NCBI RefSeq assembly: GCF_014195655.1
Contig: NZ_JACICD010000003.1
Coordinates: 372,001-436,000, forward strand
From: Ancylobacter tetraedralis
GTDB lineage: Bacteria > Pseudomonadota > Alphaproteobacteria > Rhizobiales > Xanthobacteraceae
Direction of reading: 5' to 3'
Length of the DNA: 64,000 nt
Positions within the stretch are counted from its first letter, which is position 1. Every line of letters starts with the position of its first letter. Both the position numbers and the translations under genes were made by a program. A model generated the notes under the pieces. It made no database searches. It worked only from the letters and a program-made list of their open reading frames with translations, and was not told the origin of the DNA. Positions 17,655-27,400 of this stretch are shown here, piece after piece.

Positions 17655-18572
17655 ATGGATGTATTCATTCAGCAGCTCATCAACGGGCTGACGCTCGGTT
17701 CGATCTATGGCTTGATCGCGATCGGCTACACCATGGTGTTCGGCATCATCGGCATGGTGAACTTCGCCCATGGCGACGTGTTCATGGTGTCGAGCTTCAT
17801 CGCGCTGATCTGCTTCCTGCTGGTCACGACGGTGCTGGGCATCACCTCGATCTTCCTCGCGCTGGCCATCGTGCTGGTGGTGGCGATGTTCTTCACCTCG
17901 CTCACCAACTGGGCCATCGAGCGGGTCGCCTATCGCCCGCTGCGCGGCTCGTTCCGCCTCGCGCCGATGATCTCGGCGATCGGCATGTCGATCTTCCTCG
18001 CCAATTTCGTCCAGGTCTCGCAGGGCCCGCGCAACAAGCCGGTTCCCCCGATGGTGACGGACGTGATCGTGCTGATGGACAATAACGGCTATCAGGTCAC
18101 GCTGGCCTGGAAGCAGGTCATCATCATGGCGGTCACGGCCGTGCTGCTGATGGGCTTCTGGTATCTGGTGCAGAAGACCTCGCTCGGCCGGGCCCAGCGC
18201 GCCGTCGAACAGGACCGCAAGATGGCGGCGCTGCTCGGCATCAATGTCGACCACACCATCTCGCTTACCTTCGTCATCGGCGCCGCTCTCGCCGCCGTCG
18301 CTGGCGTCATGTACCTGATGTATTATGGCGTGGCCCATTTCGCCGACGGTTTCGTGCCCGGCGTGAAGGCCTTTACGGCGGCTGTTCTTGGCGGCATCGG
18401 CTCGCTGCCGGGCGCCGTTCTCGGCGGGCTGCTGATCGGCCTGATCGAGGTGTTCTGGTCGGCCTATTTCTCCATCGAGTACAAGGACGTCGCGGCCTTC
18501 TCGATCCTCGCCATCACCCTGATCTTCATGCCGCAGGGCCTGCTCGGCCGGCCGGAAGTCGAGAAGGTCTGA
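17655..18572 (+). CDS. livH: Branched-chain amino acid ABC transporter permease LivH
   Basis: 305 aa inner-membrane permease with about eight to nine hydrophobic helices. It begins MDVFIQQLINGLTLGSIYGL, the invariant LivH opening, and contains the coupling-loop segment QDRKMAALLGINVDHTISLT that contacts the ATPases. With LivM it makes the channel of a high-affinity importer for leucine, isoleucine, valine or related amides. livM starts 12 bp after its stop codon. This is the first gene of a six-gene operon that ends with the periplasmic receptor. Confidence 0.93.
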   Translation: MDVFIQQLINGLTLGSIYGLIAIGYTMVFGIIGMVNFAHGDVFMVSSFIALICFLLVTTVLGITSIFLALAIVLVVAMFFTSLTNWAIERVAYRPLRGSFRLAPMISAIGMSIFLANFVQVSQGPRNKPVPPMVTDVIVLMDNNGYQVTLAWKQVIIMAVTAVLLMGFWYLVQKTSLGRAQRAVEQDRKMAALLGINVDHTISLTFVIGAALAAVAGVMYLMYYGVAHFADGFVPGVKAFTAAVLGGIGSLPGAVLGGLLIGLIEVFWSAYFSIEYKDVAAFSILAITLIFMPQGLLGRPEVEKV

Positions 18573-18584
18573 GGTCAAGCCACC

Positions 18585-20030
18585 ATGGCAGTTCAGCTTG
18601 CTGAAACCGCGCCGCCCACGGCGAAGGCGTCCCCGTCCAGTTCGGTGATGGCCCACGCGTTCAAGGACGCGGTGATCACCGGCCTCATCGCCCTCGGCCT
18701 GTTCGCCCCGCTGATCGGATTCGAGACCGTCATCATCGATGGCGCGCTCGGGCTCGACTACCGTCCAGGGACGCTGGCGGTGATGGTCGGCATCATCTTC
18801 GTCGGCCGCCTCCTCCTCAACCTCACGGTGTGGTCGCCCAACCGCAAGCCGAGCGTGCGCAGCGGCCCCACCATCTTTGACCGTGCCGGGACCACGATCG
18901 GCCCGGCGATGAAGCCGTTGCTGCTCGCCTTTGCGGTCGGCTTCCCGTTCATTGCCGCCTTTGCGATGGGGGGGATGAACGAGAGCCGCTACCTGATCGA
19001 CCTCGGTATCCTGATCCTCACCTATGTGATGCTTGGTTGGGGCCTCAACATCGTGGTGGGTCTCGCGGGCCTGCTCGACCTCGGCTATGTCGCATTCTAT
19101 GCGGTGGGCGCCTATACCTACGCGCTGCTCGCCACCTCGGCGCCGATCAACGACTTCTTTGCCGGCTTTCTCGGCGAAACCTTCTGGGCCAACTGGGCCT
19201 TCTGGATCTGCCTGCCCATGGCGGGCGTGTTCGCGGGACTGTGGGGCATGATGCTCGGCTTCCCGGTGCTGCGCCTGCGTGGCGACTATCTCGCCATCGT
19301 GACGCTGGCCTTCGGCGAAATCATCCGCCTGGTGCTGATCAACTGGGTGGACTTCACCGGCGGTGGCGCGGGCATCGCCTCGATCCCGCGGGCGACCTTC
19401 TTCGGTGTTCCGTTCACCGCGGGCGAAAATGGATTTGCGGCGCTGTTCGGGCTTCAATTCAACCCGATGCACCGCATCATCTTCCTCTATTTCGTGATCC
19501 TTGCGCTGGCCCTGATCACCGCCTTCGCCACCGTCCGCTTGCGTCGCCTGCCGGTCGGGCGGGCCTGGGAAGCGCTGCGCGAGGATGAGATCGCGTGCCG
19601 CTCGCTCGGCATCAACACCACCAACGTGAAGCTCTCGGCCTTCGCCACCGGCGCCATGTTCGGCGGATTCGCGGGCTGTTTCTTCGCGGTGCGTGCCGGC
19701 TTCGTCAGCCCGGAGAGCTTCACCTTCGACATTTCGGCGATGATTCTCGCCATTGTCGTTCTGGGTGGCATGGGCTCGCAGATCGGTGTCGCGGTGGCGG
19801 CGGCGGTGATGATCGGCGGCATGGAAATGCTGCGCAATCTCGGCTTCCTCAACCAGATCTTCGGCGGCGATTTCGACCCGAGCCTGTACCGCATGCTGAT
19901 CTTCGGCTTTGCCATGGTCGCCATCATGGTCTGGAAGCCGCGCGGGCTGGTCTCCACCCGTGACCCCACCATCTTCCTGAAGGAGCGAAAGGCTGTGTCG
20001 GGCGACCACGTCAAGGAGGGGCACGGCTGA
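18585..20030 (+). CDS. livM: Branched-chain amino acid ABC transporter permease LivM
   Basis: 481 aa permease, the second membrane subunit. It is longer than many LivM proteins because of an N-terminal extension of about 110 residues with additional hydrophobic segments before the conserved core ([40 protein letters not shown]). The coupling loop [20 protein letters not shown] near residue 330 is typical. The stop codon overlaps the ATG of livG by one base. Works with LivH in substrate translocation. Confidence 0.93.
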   Translation: MAVQLAETAPPTAKASPSSSVMAHAFKDAVITGLIALGLFAPLIGFETVIIDGALGLDYRPGTLAVMVGIIFVGRLLLNLTVWSPNRKPSVRSGPTIFDRAGTTIGPAMKPLLLAFAVGFPFIAAFAMGGMNESRYLIDLGILILTYVMLGWGLNIVVGLAGLLDLGYVAFYAVGAYTYALLATSAPINDFFAGFLGETFWANWAFWICLPMAGVFAGLWGMMLGFPVLRLRGDYLAIVTLAFGEIIRLVLINWVDFTGGGAGIASIPRATFFGVPFTAGENGFAALFGLQFNPMHRIIFLYFVILALALITAFATVRLRRLPVGRAWEALREDEIACRSLGINTTNVKLSAFATGAMFGGFAGCFFAVRAGFVSPESFTFDISAMILAIVVLGGMGSQIGVAVAAAVMIGGMEMLRNLGFLNQIFGGDFDPSLYRMLIFGFAMVAIMVWKPRGLVSTRDPTIFLKERKAVSGDHVKEGHG

Positions 20031-20997
20031 TGGCACCCTCTCCCGCTGCCGCCGGCCTTCCCAATTGGGAAGCCGACCCGATCCTCGCCGTCGAACACCT
20101 GTTCATGCGCTTCGGCGGCCTGATCGCGGTGAACGACCTGTCCTTCAAGGTCGGGCGCGGTGACATCACCGCGCTCATCGGGCCCAACGGGGCCGGCAAG
20201 ACCACGGTGTTCAACTGCATTACCGGCTTCTACAAGCCGAGCGAAGGCCGCCTTGTGCTGGCGCATGGCCATGCGCCCACGGCCGAGGAGCTTGCCCGCG
20301 TCACGCTCATCGGCGAGCGCGCGCTGGTCGGGCGCAATTCGAGCGTCTACCTGCTCGAACGCATGCCGGACTATCGCGTCTCCGGTGAGGCCAAGGTGGC
20401 CCGCACCTTCCAGAACATCCGCCTGTTCACCGGCATGACCGTGCTGGAGAACCTCATGGTGGCGCAGCACAACACGCTGATGGTGGCCTCCGGCTTCTCG
20501 CTCAAGGGTCTGTTCGGGCTGCCGGGCTGGAACGCGGCCCAGCGCGCCGCCACCGAGAAGGCGAAGTACTGGCTGGAGAAGGTCAACCTCACCGATCGCG
20601 CCGACGACCCGGCCGGCGACCTGCCCTACGGCGCCCAGCGCCGCCTGGAGATTGCCCGCGCCATGTGCTCGGAGCCGATCCTGCTGTGTCTCGACGAGCC
20701 TGCGGCCGGCCTCAATCCGCGCGAGAGCCTGGAGCTGAACACGCTGCTGCGCACCATCCGCGCCGAGCACGGCACCTCGATCCTGCTGATCGAGCACGAC
20801 ATGAGCGTCGTGATGGAGATTTCCGACCATGTCGTCGTGCTCGACTATGGCACCAAGATTTCCGACGGCACGCCCGAGGCGGTGAAGAACGACCCGCGCG
20901 TGATCGCCGCCTATCTCGGGGTCGACGAGGACGCGGTCGAAGAGGTCGAGGCCGAGATCGACGCGGAGATCGCGGCCCATTCGACGGGAGCGCATTC

Positions 20998-21001
<4 letters not shown>
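20030..21001 (+). CDS. livG: Branched-chain amino acid ABC transporter ATPase LivG
   Basis: 323 aa ATPase, longer than the usual ~255 aa. Walker A GPNGAGKT lies near residue 50, the signature region DLPYGAQRRLEIARAM near 200 and Walker B ILLCLDEPAAGL near 221. Two additions explain the length: an insertion of roughly 30 residues (from AHGHAPTAEELARVTLIGER on) between Walker A and the Q-loop FQNIRLF, and an acidic C-terminal tail (EEVEAEIDAEIA). It hydrolyses ATP to drive import with LivF. Stop codon overlaps the GTG start of livF. Confidence 0.92.
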
Positions 21002-21774
<773 letters not shown>

Positions 21775-21775
21775 C

Positions 21776-22252
21776 ATGGCTCATTCCAGCGGATCCCTCA
21801 TCTCTCAGGGCGCGCCGAGCAGTCTCGCCGTCGTGGTGCCGGCCCTGGTCATCGTCGCCGTTATCGCCAGCGCGGTGGTTGCGCCCTGGTTTGTGGTCGA
21901 GGTCTCGCGCGGCGACTTTACCCTCGTCACCCTGTTCCTGGGCGGCGGCGCGGCGTGGCTTACCGGCCGCTCCGTGGCCGGCACCTGGCGCAGCTACCGG
22001 CAGGCGCTCATCTACGCGCTGCTGCTGGGCTGCGTGGTGCGCTTCTTCCACTTCGCGCTTTTCCTCGGCACGCTGCTGTCGTGGCACTATTTCCTGACCG
22101 ACACGGCCTTCCTCATCGCGGTCGCCACGCTCGGCTTCCGTTCGGAACGTGCACGCCAGATGGCGACACGCTATGGTTGGATCTATCGTCAGTCGGGACC
22201 GTTCGGCTGGGTCGAGGGTGGCCCTGCCGAATCACTCGGGACGCGCGCGTGA
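21776..22252 (+). CDS. DUF6867 membrane protein of the liv operon
   Basis: 158 aa membrane protein with about four predicted helices (residues ~18-38, 47-64, 74-97 and 99-118) and a soluble C-terminal tail ending in YGWIYRQSGPFGWVEGG. Proteins of this family (DUF6867) are encoded inside alphaproteobacterial Liv operons, as here between livF and livK. The function is unknown; its place suggests an accessory role in amino acid import. Start codon lies one base after the livF stop. Confidence 0.8.
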   Translation: MAHSSGSLISQGAPSSLAVVVPALVIVAVIASAVVAPWFVVEVSRGDFTLVTLFLGGGAAWLTGRSVAGTWRSYRQALIYALLLGCVVRFFHFALFLGTLLSWHYFLTDTAFLIAVATLGFRSERARQMATRYGWIYRQSGPFGWVEGGPAESLGTRA

Positions 22253-22382
22253 GCGTCCTCACCATCGGTTTCGCTTGCTCGTCGACAAGAGCACGAAAAA
22301 GGGCATGATAACGGCCGGAGCACTTGCTGCCGCGCCGCTCAGGCTGCGAAAAATCAAACTTCCAGGACTAGGAGAGAAGTTC

Positions 22383-23483
22383 ATGAAGAAGCTTCTGTTG
22401 GCCGGCCTCGCGCTCGGCGCCATGGCGGCCCTGGCCGTTCCGGCCTCGGCGCAGGTCAAAGTCGGCGTCGGCGGCCCGATCACCGGCGCGAACGCCACCT
22501 TCGGCGCCCAGCTGAAGAACGGTGCCGAGCAGTGGGCCACCGATGTGAACGCGGCCGGCGGCCTGCTCGGCCAGAAGGTCGAGATCGTCGTCGGTGACGA
22601 CGCCTCCAAGCCCGAGCAGGGCGTCTCGGTGGCGAACAAGTTCATCGCCGACGGCGTGAAGTTCGTGATCGGCCACTTCAACTCGGGCGTGTCCATCCCC
22701 GCCTCCGAGCAGTATGCCGAAGCCGGCGTGCTGGCCATCTCCCCCGCTTCGACCAACCCGAAGCTGACCGAGCGCGGCCTCGCCAACGTGTTCCGCACCT
22801 GCGGCCGTGACGACCAGCAGGGCCTCGTGGCGGCCGAGTACATCGAGAAGAACCTGAAGGGCAAGAAGATTGCCATCGTCCACGACAAGACCCCCTACGG
22901 CAAGGGTCTGGCGGACGAGACCCAGAAGTCGATGAACAAGGCGGGCATCAAGGAAGTCATCTACGAGGGTATCAACCCCGGCGAGAAGGACTATTCGGCT
23001 CTCGTCTCCAAGCTCAAGGGCGCGAATGTCGACGTGCTCTATTATGGTGGCCTGCACACCGAAGCCGGCCTGCTCGTGCGCCAGATGCGCGATCAGGGCC
23101 TGAAGACGGTCCTGTTCTCGGGTGATGGCATCACCGACAAGGAATTCTGGACCATCGCCGGCCCCGGCGCGGAAGGCACCCTGATGACCTTCGGCCCGGA
23201 TCCGCGCAAGAACCCCGCCGCGACCAAGGTCGTCGACGAGTTCAAGAAGAAGGGCATCGATCCGGAAGGTTACGTGCTCTATTCCTACGCCGCTGGCCAG
23301 GTGATCCAGCAGGCTGTCGAGGCGACCAAGTCGCTCGACACCGCCAAGGTCGCCGAGTACATCCACTCCGGCAAGGCGTTCGACACCGTTCTCGGCAAGC
23401 TGACCTTCGACAAGAAGGGCGACCGCACCAACCTCGACTACGTCGTCTACGTCTGGAAGGACGGCGGCTACACCGAGCTCTGA
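22383..23483 (+). CDS. livK: Branched-chain amino acid-binding protein LivK/LivJ
   Basis: 366 aa periplasmic receptor. The start is at the ATG after AGGAGAG; it gives a clean Sec signal peptide (MKKLLLAGLALGAMAALAVP, cleavage after ASA near residue 23). The mature domain is a type I periplasmic-binding protein (VKVGVGGPITGANATFGAQL; VKFVIGHFNSGVSIPASEQY; VLYYGGLHTEAGLLVRQMRD), matching Leu/Ile/Val-binding proteins. Codon use is strongly biased, as expected for an abundant receptor. A 130-bp spacer separates it from DUF6867, and tandem hairpins follow. Confidence 0.95.
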   Translation: MKKLLLAGLALGAMAALAVPASAQVKVGVGGPITGANATFGAQLKNGAEQWATDVNAAGGLLGQKVEIVVGDDASKPEQGVSVANKFIADGVKFVIGHFNSGVSIPASEQYAEAGVLAISPASTNPKLTERGLANVFRTCGRDDQQGLVAAEYIEKNLKGKKIAIVHDKTPYGKGLADETQKSMNKAGIKEVIYEGINPGEKDYSALVSKLKGANVDVLYYGGLHTEAGLLVRQMRDQGLKTVLFSGDGITDKEFWTIAGPGAEGTLMTFGPDPRKNPAATKVVDEFKKKGIDPEGYVLYSYAAGQVIQQAVEATKSLDTAKVAEYIHSGKAFDTVLGKLTFDKKGDRTNLDYVVYVWKDGGYTEL

Positions 23484-23495
23484 GGCGGCGTATCT

Positions 23496-23567
23496 CGCGA
23501 AGCGCCCCGCTGGCGCTTCGCGGTAGCCCTGAATTGACGAAACCCGCCGGTTCACTCCGGCGGGTTT
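23496..23567 (+). terminator. Tandem hairpins terminating the liv operon
   Basis: Two perfect stem-loops in a row: CGCGAAGCGCC/GGCGCTTCGCG (23496-23522, 5-nt loop) and AAACCCGCCGG/CCGGCGGGTTT (23540-23567, 6-nt loop) followed by TGTTTTGG. The second is a classical intrinsic terminator and the first may stabilise the receptor mRNA. Confidence 0.8.
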
Positions 23568-23712
23568 TGTTTTGGTGGTGGGGCGGGCAAACCGTCATTC
23601 TGTGCCGAGACGTGGACGCGTGCAGGCCCGGCGACGGCCTTGTCCGCCCCTTCATGAAGCGGCGCGCGATCCGCCACCATCTGGCGGGAGCAGGCGGCGC
23701 CGCGCGAGGATG

Positions 23713-24444
23713 TCAGCCGAAGCTGCCCAGCGCCGGGAAGGTCTCCAGCATCCAGTAGCTGAACGTCGCCATCCAGCCCGAAAGGAAGCCGATGCCGGTG
23801 AGCACCAAAAGCGCGCCCATGGCTTTCTCCACCACCGGCAGATAGCGCCGCGCATGCACCAGCAGGCCCAGCGCGGGGCGGGCCATCGCCGCCACCAGCA
23901 TGAAGGGCACGCCAAGCCCGGCCGAATAGACCGCCAGCAGCCCCGCCCCGCGCGTCAGCGTCTGTTCGCTCGCGGCGACCGCGAGAATGGCGGCGAGCAC
24001 CGGCCCGATGCACGGCGTCCAGCCGAAGGCGAAGGCAAGGCCCATCACATAGGCGCCCGCCAGCGTGGACGGCGCATCCACATGCACGCGCCGGGTCCGG
24101 GTCATCCAGCTGAACTTGAGAATGCCGAGGAAGTGCAGCCCCATCAACAGGATGGCGACGCCCGCGACGATCGACAGTTCCTGCGAGTAAAGCCTGAGAT
24201 ACCCGCCGACCACCGAGGCGCCCGCGCCCAGCGCGACAAAGACCGTGGAAAATCCCGCGACGAACAGCACCGCCGCCCCCAGCGTGCGCCGGGCCGCGGC
24301 GTCGGTCGGCGCCTTGTGCGTGATCTGGTCGAGGCTGGTTCCGGCGAGGTAGCACAGATAGGGCGGCACCAGCGGCAGCACGCAGGGCGAGGCAAAGCTG
24401 GCAATGCCGGCGACAAAAGCGGCCGGTAGGGTGACGTCGGCCAT
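23713..24444 (-). CDS. ccdA: Cytochrome c biogenesis protein CcdA/DsbD-like
   Basis: 243 aa membrane protein with six or seven hydrophobic helices. It carries the two conserved cysteines of CcdA, in FASPCVLPLVPPYLCYLAG near residue 20 and FGWTPCIGPVLAAIL near residue 135, which relay reducing power from cytoplasmic thioredoxin to the periplasm. The target is usually apocytochrome c or periplasmic thiol proteins. The ATG at 24444 is chosen because it puts the first cysteine helix at the expected distance; longer in-frame extensions are implausible. Divergent from the P1 peptidase gene. Confidence 0.9.
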   Translation of the reverse strand: MADVTLPAAFVAGIASFASPCVLPLVPPYLCYLAGTSLDQITHKAPTDAAARRTLGAAVLFVAGFSTVFVALGAGASVVGGYLRLYSQELSIVAGVAILLMGLHFLGILKFSWMTRTRRVHVDAPSTLAGAYVMGLAFAFGWTPCIGPVLAAILAVAASEQTLTRGAGLLAVYSAGLGVPFMLVAAMARPALGLLVHARRYLPVVEKAMGALLVLTGIGFLSGWMATFSYWMLETFPALGSFG

Positions 24445-24565
24445 GAAATGGGCAACCTTGGTGGGTGCGGGGATGATCCCAATGCACGGCCGGCGGCGCT
24501 TAGGCAATGCGGCCGGTTGGTCTCTCCCCGTGATGTGAAGCCGCCCGACGAGGTTCCCCTGCCCG

Positions 24566-25570
24566 ATGCGAAACCTGATCACCGATGTTGCCGGCCTGAA
24601 GGTCGGCCATGCCACCGACCTCGCCCTCGCCTCCGGCGTCACCGCCATCCTGTTTGACGCCCCGACCGTCGCCTCGGTCGATGTTCGTGGCGGCGGGCCC
24701 GGCACCCGCGAGACCGACCTGCTCGCCCCCGACGAAACGGTCGGCGCCATCCACGCCATCACCCTGTCCGGCGGCTCTGCCTTCGGCCTCGACGCGGCGG
24801 GGGGCGTGATGGCCGCGCTGGCCGAGCGCGGCATCGGCTATCCCGTGGGCCCGGCGATCGTGCCCATCGTGCCGGGCGCGGTGCTGTTCGATCTTGTCAA
24901 TGGCGGCGACAAGAACTGGGGACGCTTCTCTCCCTATCGCGATCTCGGCTATGCGGCGGCGATGGCGGCCGGGCTGGAGGTGCCGCTCGGCACCGTCGGC
25001 GCCGGCACCGGGGCAACGACGGTAAACCTGAAGGGCGGGCTCGGCTCCGCCTCCATGGTCGCCGCGTCCGGCCACACGGTCGGCGCCATCGTTGCGGTCA
25101 ATGCCTGCGGCGCCACCAATCTCGGCGAGGAGGGGCATTTCTGGGCGGCGCCGTTCGAGACGGGCGGAGAATTCGGTGGCCTCGGTCTGCCCTCGCCGCT
25201 GCCGCCACTGCCCGAGCGGCCGGCGCTCAAGGGGCTGCCGCCCGGCGCCAACACGACCATCGCGCTGGTCGCGACCGATGCCGTGCTGACCAAGGCGCAA
25301 TGCAAGCGCCTCGCGGTGATGGCCCATGACGGCTACGCGCACGCCATCTGGCCAGTGCACACCCCGCTGGATGGCGACACCATCTTCGCCGCCGCCACGG
25401 GGCTGCGTCCGCTGGCCGACCCCATCTTCGATCTCGCGCTGATCGGCGACGCCATTGTGCGCACGCTCGCACGCGCCTGCGCCCGCGCGGTCTATGAGGC
25501 GACCGCGCTGCCGCAGCCGGGCACGCTGCCGGCGTGGCGGGACCAGTGGCCAGGCCAGAGGCGAGCCTGA
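24566..25570 (+). CDS. P1 (S58) family peptidase, NylC/DmpA-like
   Basis: 334 aa N-terminal nucleophile hydrolase. Features are VAGLKVGHATDLALASGVTA at the N-terminus, the glycine-rich LSGGSAFGLDAAGGVM near residue 70, GTVGAGTGATTVNLKGGLGS near 145, and a probable autocleavage site between Asn229 and Thr230 (GANTT), which would expose the catalytic threonine as in the nylon oligomer hydrolase NylC and the DmpA aminopeptidases. The natural substrate is probably a small peptide or amide. No signal peptide is seen, so it should be cytoplasmic. A perfect terminator follows. Confidence 0.87.
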   Translation: MRNLITDVAGLKVGHATDLALASGVTAILFDAPTVASVDVRGGGPGTRETDLLAPDETVGAIHAITLSGGSAFGLDAAGGVMAALAERGIGYPVGPAIVPIVPGAVLFDLVNGGDKNWGRFSPYRDLGYAAAMAAGLEVPLGTVGAGTGATTVNLKGGLGSASMVAASGHTVGAIVAVNACGATNLGEEGHFWAAPFETGGEFGGLGLPSPLPPLPERPALKGLPPGANTTIALVATDAVLTKAQCKRLAVMAHDGYAHAIWPVHTPLDGDTIFAAATGLRPLADPIFDLALIGDAIVRTLARACARAVYEATALPQPGTLPAWRDQWPGQRRA

Positions 25571-25582
25571 CGCGGGAGGACA

Positions 25583-25610
25583 GGACGGCCGGAACCACTT
25601 CCGGCCGTCC
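25583..25610. terminator. Intrinsic terminator hairpin after the P1 peptidase
   Basis: GGACGGCCGGAA pairs perfectly with TTCCGGCCGTCC around CCAC (12-bp stem, 4-nt loop), 13 bp after the stop codon. The downstream T-run is weak (ATTGTG). Confidence 0.65.
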
Positions 25611-25694
25611 ATTGTGCTACGCCCTCAGATCACGACCCGGGCAGCGCGCCTTTGAGGAGCGTCCGCCGAGACGTGCCCCCTGAGGCGTGCAGGC

Positions 25695-26093
25695 TCACGG
25701 GCAGGCTTCCCAGAAACCCGTGGTCTGCTGCGGATTGGTGTAGAACCAGCAGTAGTTCGGATGCGGCGGCGGACCGGCCAGGGAGACCGCCGCGGCGCCC
25801 GCGAGGAAGCCGACAGCCGCACCCGCCGCCACGGCACCGCCGGTCGGCCAATAGCGGTAGGGATTTGTCACCACCACCGCTCCGCGCGGACCGTAATAGG
25901 CGCCATGCGGCGCCGCATAACCGCGGTTCGGGTAGAACCCCGGACCACGGGGATAATAGCCCGGGCCGCCGGCCGCGGCACAGCCGCGCGGGCCACAGGC
26001 CGCCGCGCGCCACGCGCTCGCTTCCGGGATGGCCATGAACAGCCCACCCGCCGCGACGGCAGCCAGCACCACCAGATGTCGCAACTTGCTCAT
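25695..26093 (-). CDS. Small secreted Gly/Pro/Tyr-rich protein
   Basis: 132 aa exported protein not assigned to a characterised family. The signal peptide is clear (VVLAAVAAGGLFMAIPEASA, cleavage near residue 27). Next is a Gly/Pro/Tyr-rich stretch (GPGYYPRGPGFYPNRGYAAP), then a hydrophobic glycine-alanine segment (GGAVAAGAAVGFLAGAAAVS) at about residues 85-104 and a C-terminus with aromatic residues and Cys (NYCWFYTNPQQTTGFWEACP). Two pairs of cysteines could form disulfides. Similar small secreted proteins are common in Hyphomicrobiales; the role is unknown. Confidence 0.75.
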   Translation of the reverse strand: MSKLRHLVVLAAVAAGGLFMAIPEASAWRAAACGPRGCAAAGGPGYYPRGPGFYPNRGYAAPHGAYYGPRGAVVVTNPYRYWPTGGAVAAGAAVGFLAGAAAVSLAGPPPHPNYCWFYTNPQQTTGFWEACP

Positions 26094-26369
26094 TGTAAAA
26101 CGTCCCCCTCAAACCGTGCCGGGCGGCGCGCCAATACGCGCCGATGCACCGCGACTCGGGAGATTAATGCATGGTGGTTCCATCCGCATCCAGCGCTACG
26201 CAACCGCGCCGTTAATTGCCGCTCCGTGATCACCATGCTAGAGGATTTCAGATGGGTACCGGTTCGTTCGGAAAGCTCTAGGTCTTTGTTTCTCCGCGTT
26301 TTCTTTATGTGAACCGAAACCCGCCTCGCTCCAAGATGCCTCAGGGCCGGCCCTGCCGGAGACGCCATC

Positions 26370-27056
26370 ATGACCCACCGCCCCCTCATCCTCGCCCCTT
26401 CCATCCTCGCCAGCGACTTCGCCCGCTTCGGCGAGGAAGTGCAGGCCGTCGACGCGGCGGGCGCGGACTGGATCCACATCGACGTGATGGACGGGCACTT
26501 CGTGCCCAACATCTCCTTCGGCCCGGACGTGGTGAAGGCCATCCGCCCGCTCTCCGCCAAGCCGTTCGACGTGCACCTGATGATCGCGCCGGTCGATCCC
26601 TATCTCGAAGCCTTCGCCAAGGCCGGCGCCGACCACATCAGCGTCCACGCCGAAGCCGGACCGCATCTGCACCGCTCGCTGCAGGCCATCCGCGCGCTCG
26701 GCAAGAAGGCCGGCGTCGCGCTCAACCCCGCCACCCCGGCCAGTGCGATCGAGCATGTGCTCGATGTGATCGACCTCGTCATCGTGATGACGGTGAACCC
26801 CGGCTTCGGCGGCCAGGCCTTCATCGCGCCGGTCATGGACAAGGTGCGCCAGATTTCCGCGATGATCGGCGACCGGCCGATCGACATCGAGATCGACGGC
26901 GGCGTGACGAAGGACACGGCGAGCGTCTGCATCGCGGCGGGCGCCAACGCGCTGGTGGCGGGCTCGGCGGTGTTCAAGGGAGGCGCCGGCAGCTATGCCG
27001 GCAACATCAAGGCGATCCGCGAGGCGGCGGCGCGCACGCGCGGCGAACTGGTATAG
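26370..27056 (+). CDS. rpe: Ribulose-phosphate 3-epimerase
   Basis: 228 aa TIM-barrel enzyme interconverting ribulose 5-phosphate and xylulose 5-phosphate in the pentose phosphate and Calvin cycles. Motifs: [35 protein letters not shown] (metal-binding Asp and catalytic region), [34 protein letters not shown] and [11 protein letters not shown] with the second catalytic Asp. Full length. A small hypothetical gene follows 45 bp downstream. Confidence 0.96.
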   Translation: MTHRPLILAPSILASDFARFGEEVQAVDAAGADWIHIDVMDGHFVPNISFGPDVVKAIRPLSAKPFDVHLMIAPVDPYLEAFAKAGADHISVHAEAGPHLHRSLQAIRALGKKAGVALNPATPASAIEHVLDVIDLVIVMTVNPGFGGQAFIAPVMDKVRQISAMIGDRPIDIEIDGGVTKDTASVCIAAGANALVAGSAVFKGGAGSYAGNIKAIREAAARTRGELV

Positions 27057-27100
27057 CCGTCGGCATCGTCGATCATGCACCTGTCTGGGAGCGGGAATCC

Positions 27101-27325
27101 GTGAACACGAACCCGAATGGCGACGAACTCAGGAAGATCCTGTGCCGCCTCGAAATGGGCATGGTGCTCACCGTGCCGGACCGGTGGCTCGAGCGAAACA
27201 TCGTCGGCACCCGCGTGAGCCGCGCCCTGCTGGTGGAGGAAATCGCCCACCAGTTCCATTGCATCTGCCATCTGGAAATCGACGGCATCCGGTTCGAGCG
27301 GCAGGGCTTCCCGTTCACCGGCTGA
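27101..27325 (+). CDS. Small hypothetical protein between rpe and purB
   Basis: 74 aa protein with a GTG start preceded by GGGAGCGGGA. The composition is normal for a soluble protein (ILCRLEMGMVLTVPDRWLER, then LVEEIAHQFHCICHLEIDGI) with a CIC pair near residue 56. I do not recognise a family. It lies between rpe and purB on the same strand. The antisense frame at the same place lacks plausible composition and is regarded as a shadow. Confidence 0.55.
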   Translation: MNTNPNGDELRKILCRLEMGMVLTVPDRWLERNIVGTRVSRALLVEEIAHQFHCICHLEIDGIRFERQGFPFTG

Positions 27326-27400
27326 GCGGGCGCCGCATTTGTCCCACCCCGTGGGATCTGCTAATGCGCGAGGGTCCATCGTCAGCCGAAAGAGCCGCCC

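Noticed and set aside
17553-20036. Very long open minus-strand frame (827 codons) opposite livH and livM
   Set aside because: Composition is Asp/His/Arg/Gln-rich as expected for the antisense of a GC-rich membrane protein gene; livH and livM on the other strand are unambiguous.
22368-23555. Long minus-strand frame opposite livK
   Set aside because: Antisense shadow; livK has signal peptide and conserved receptor motifs.
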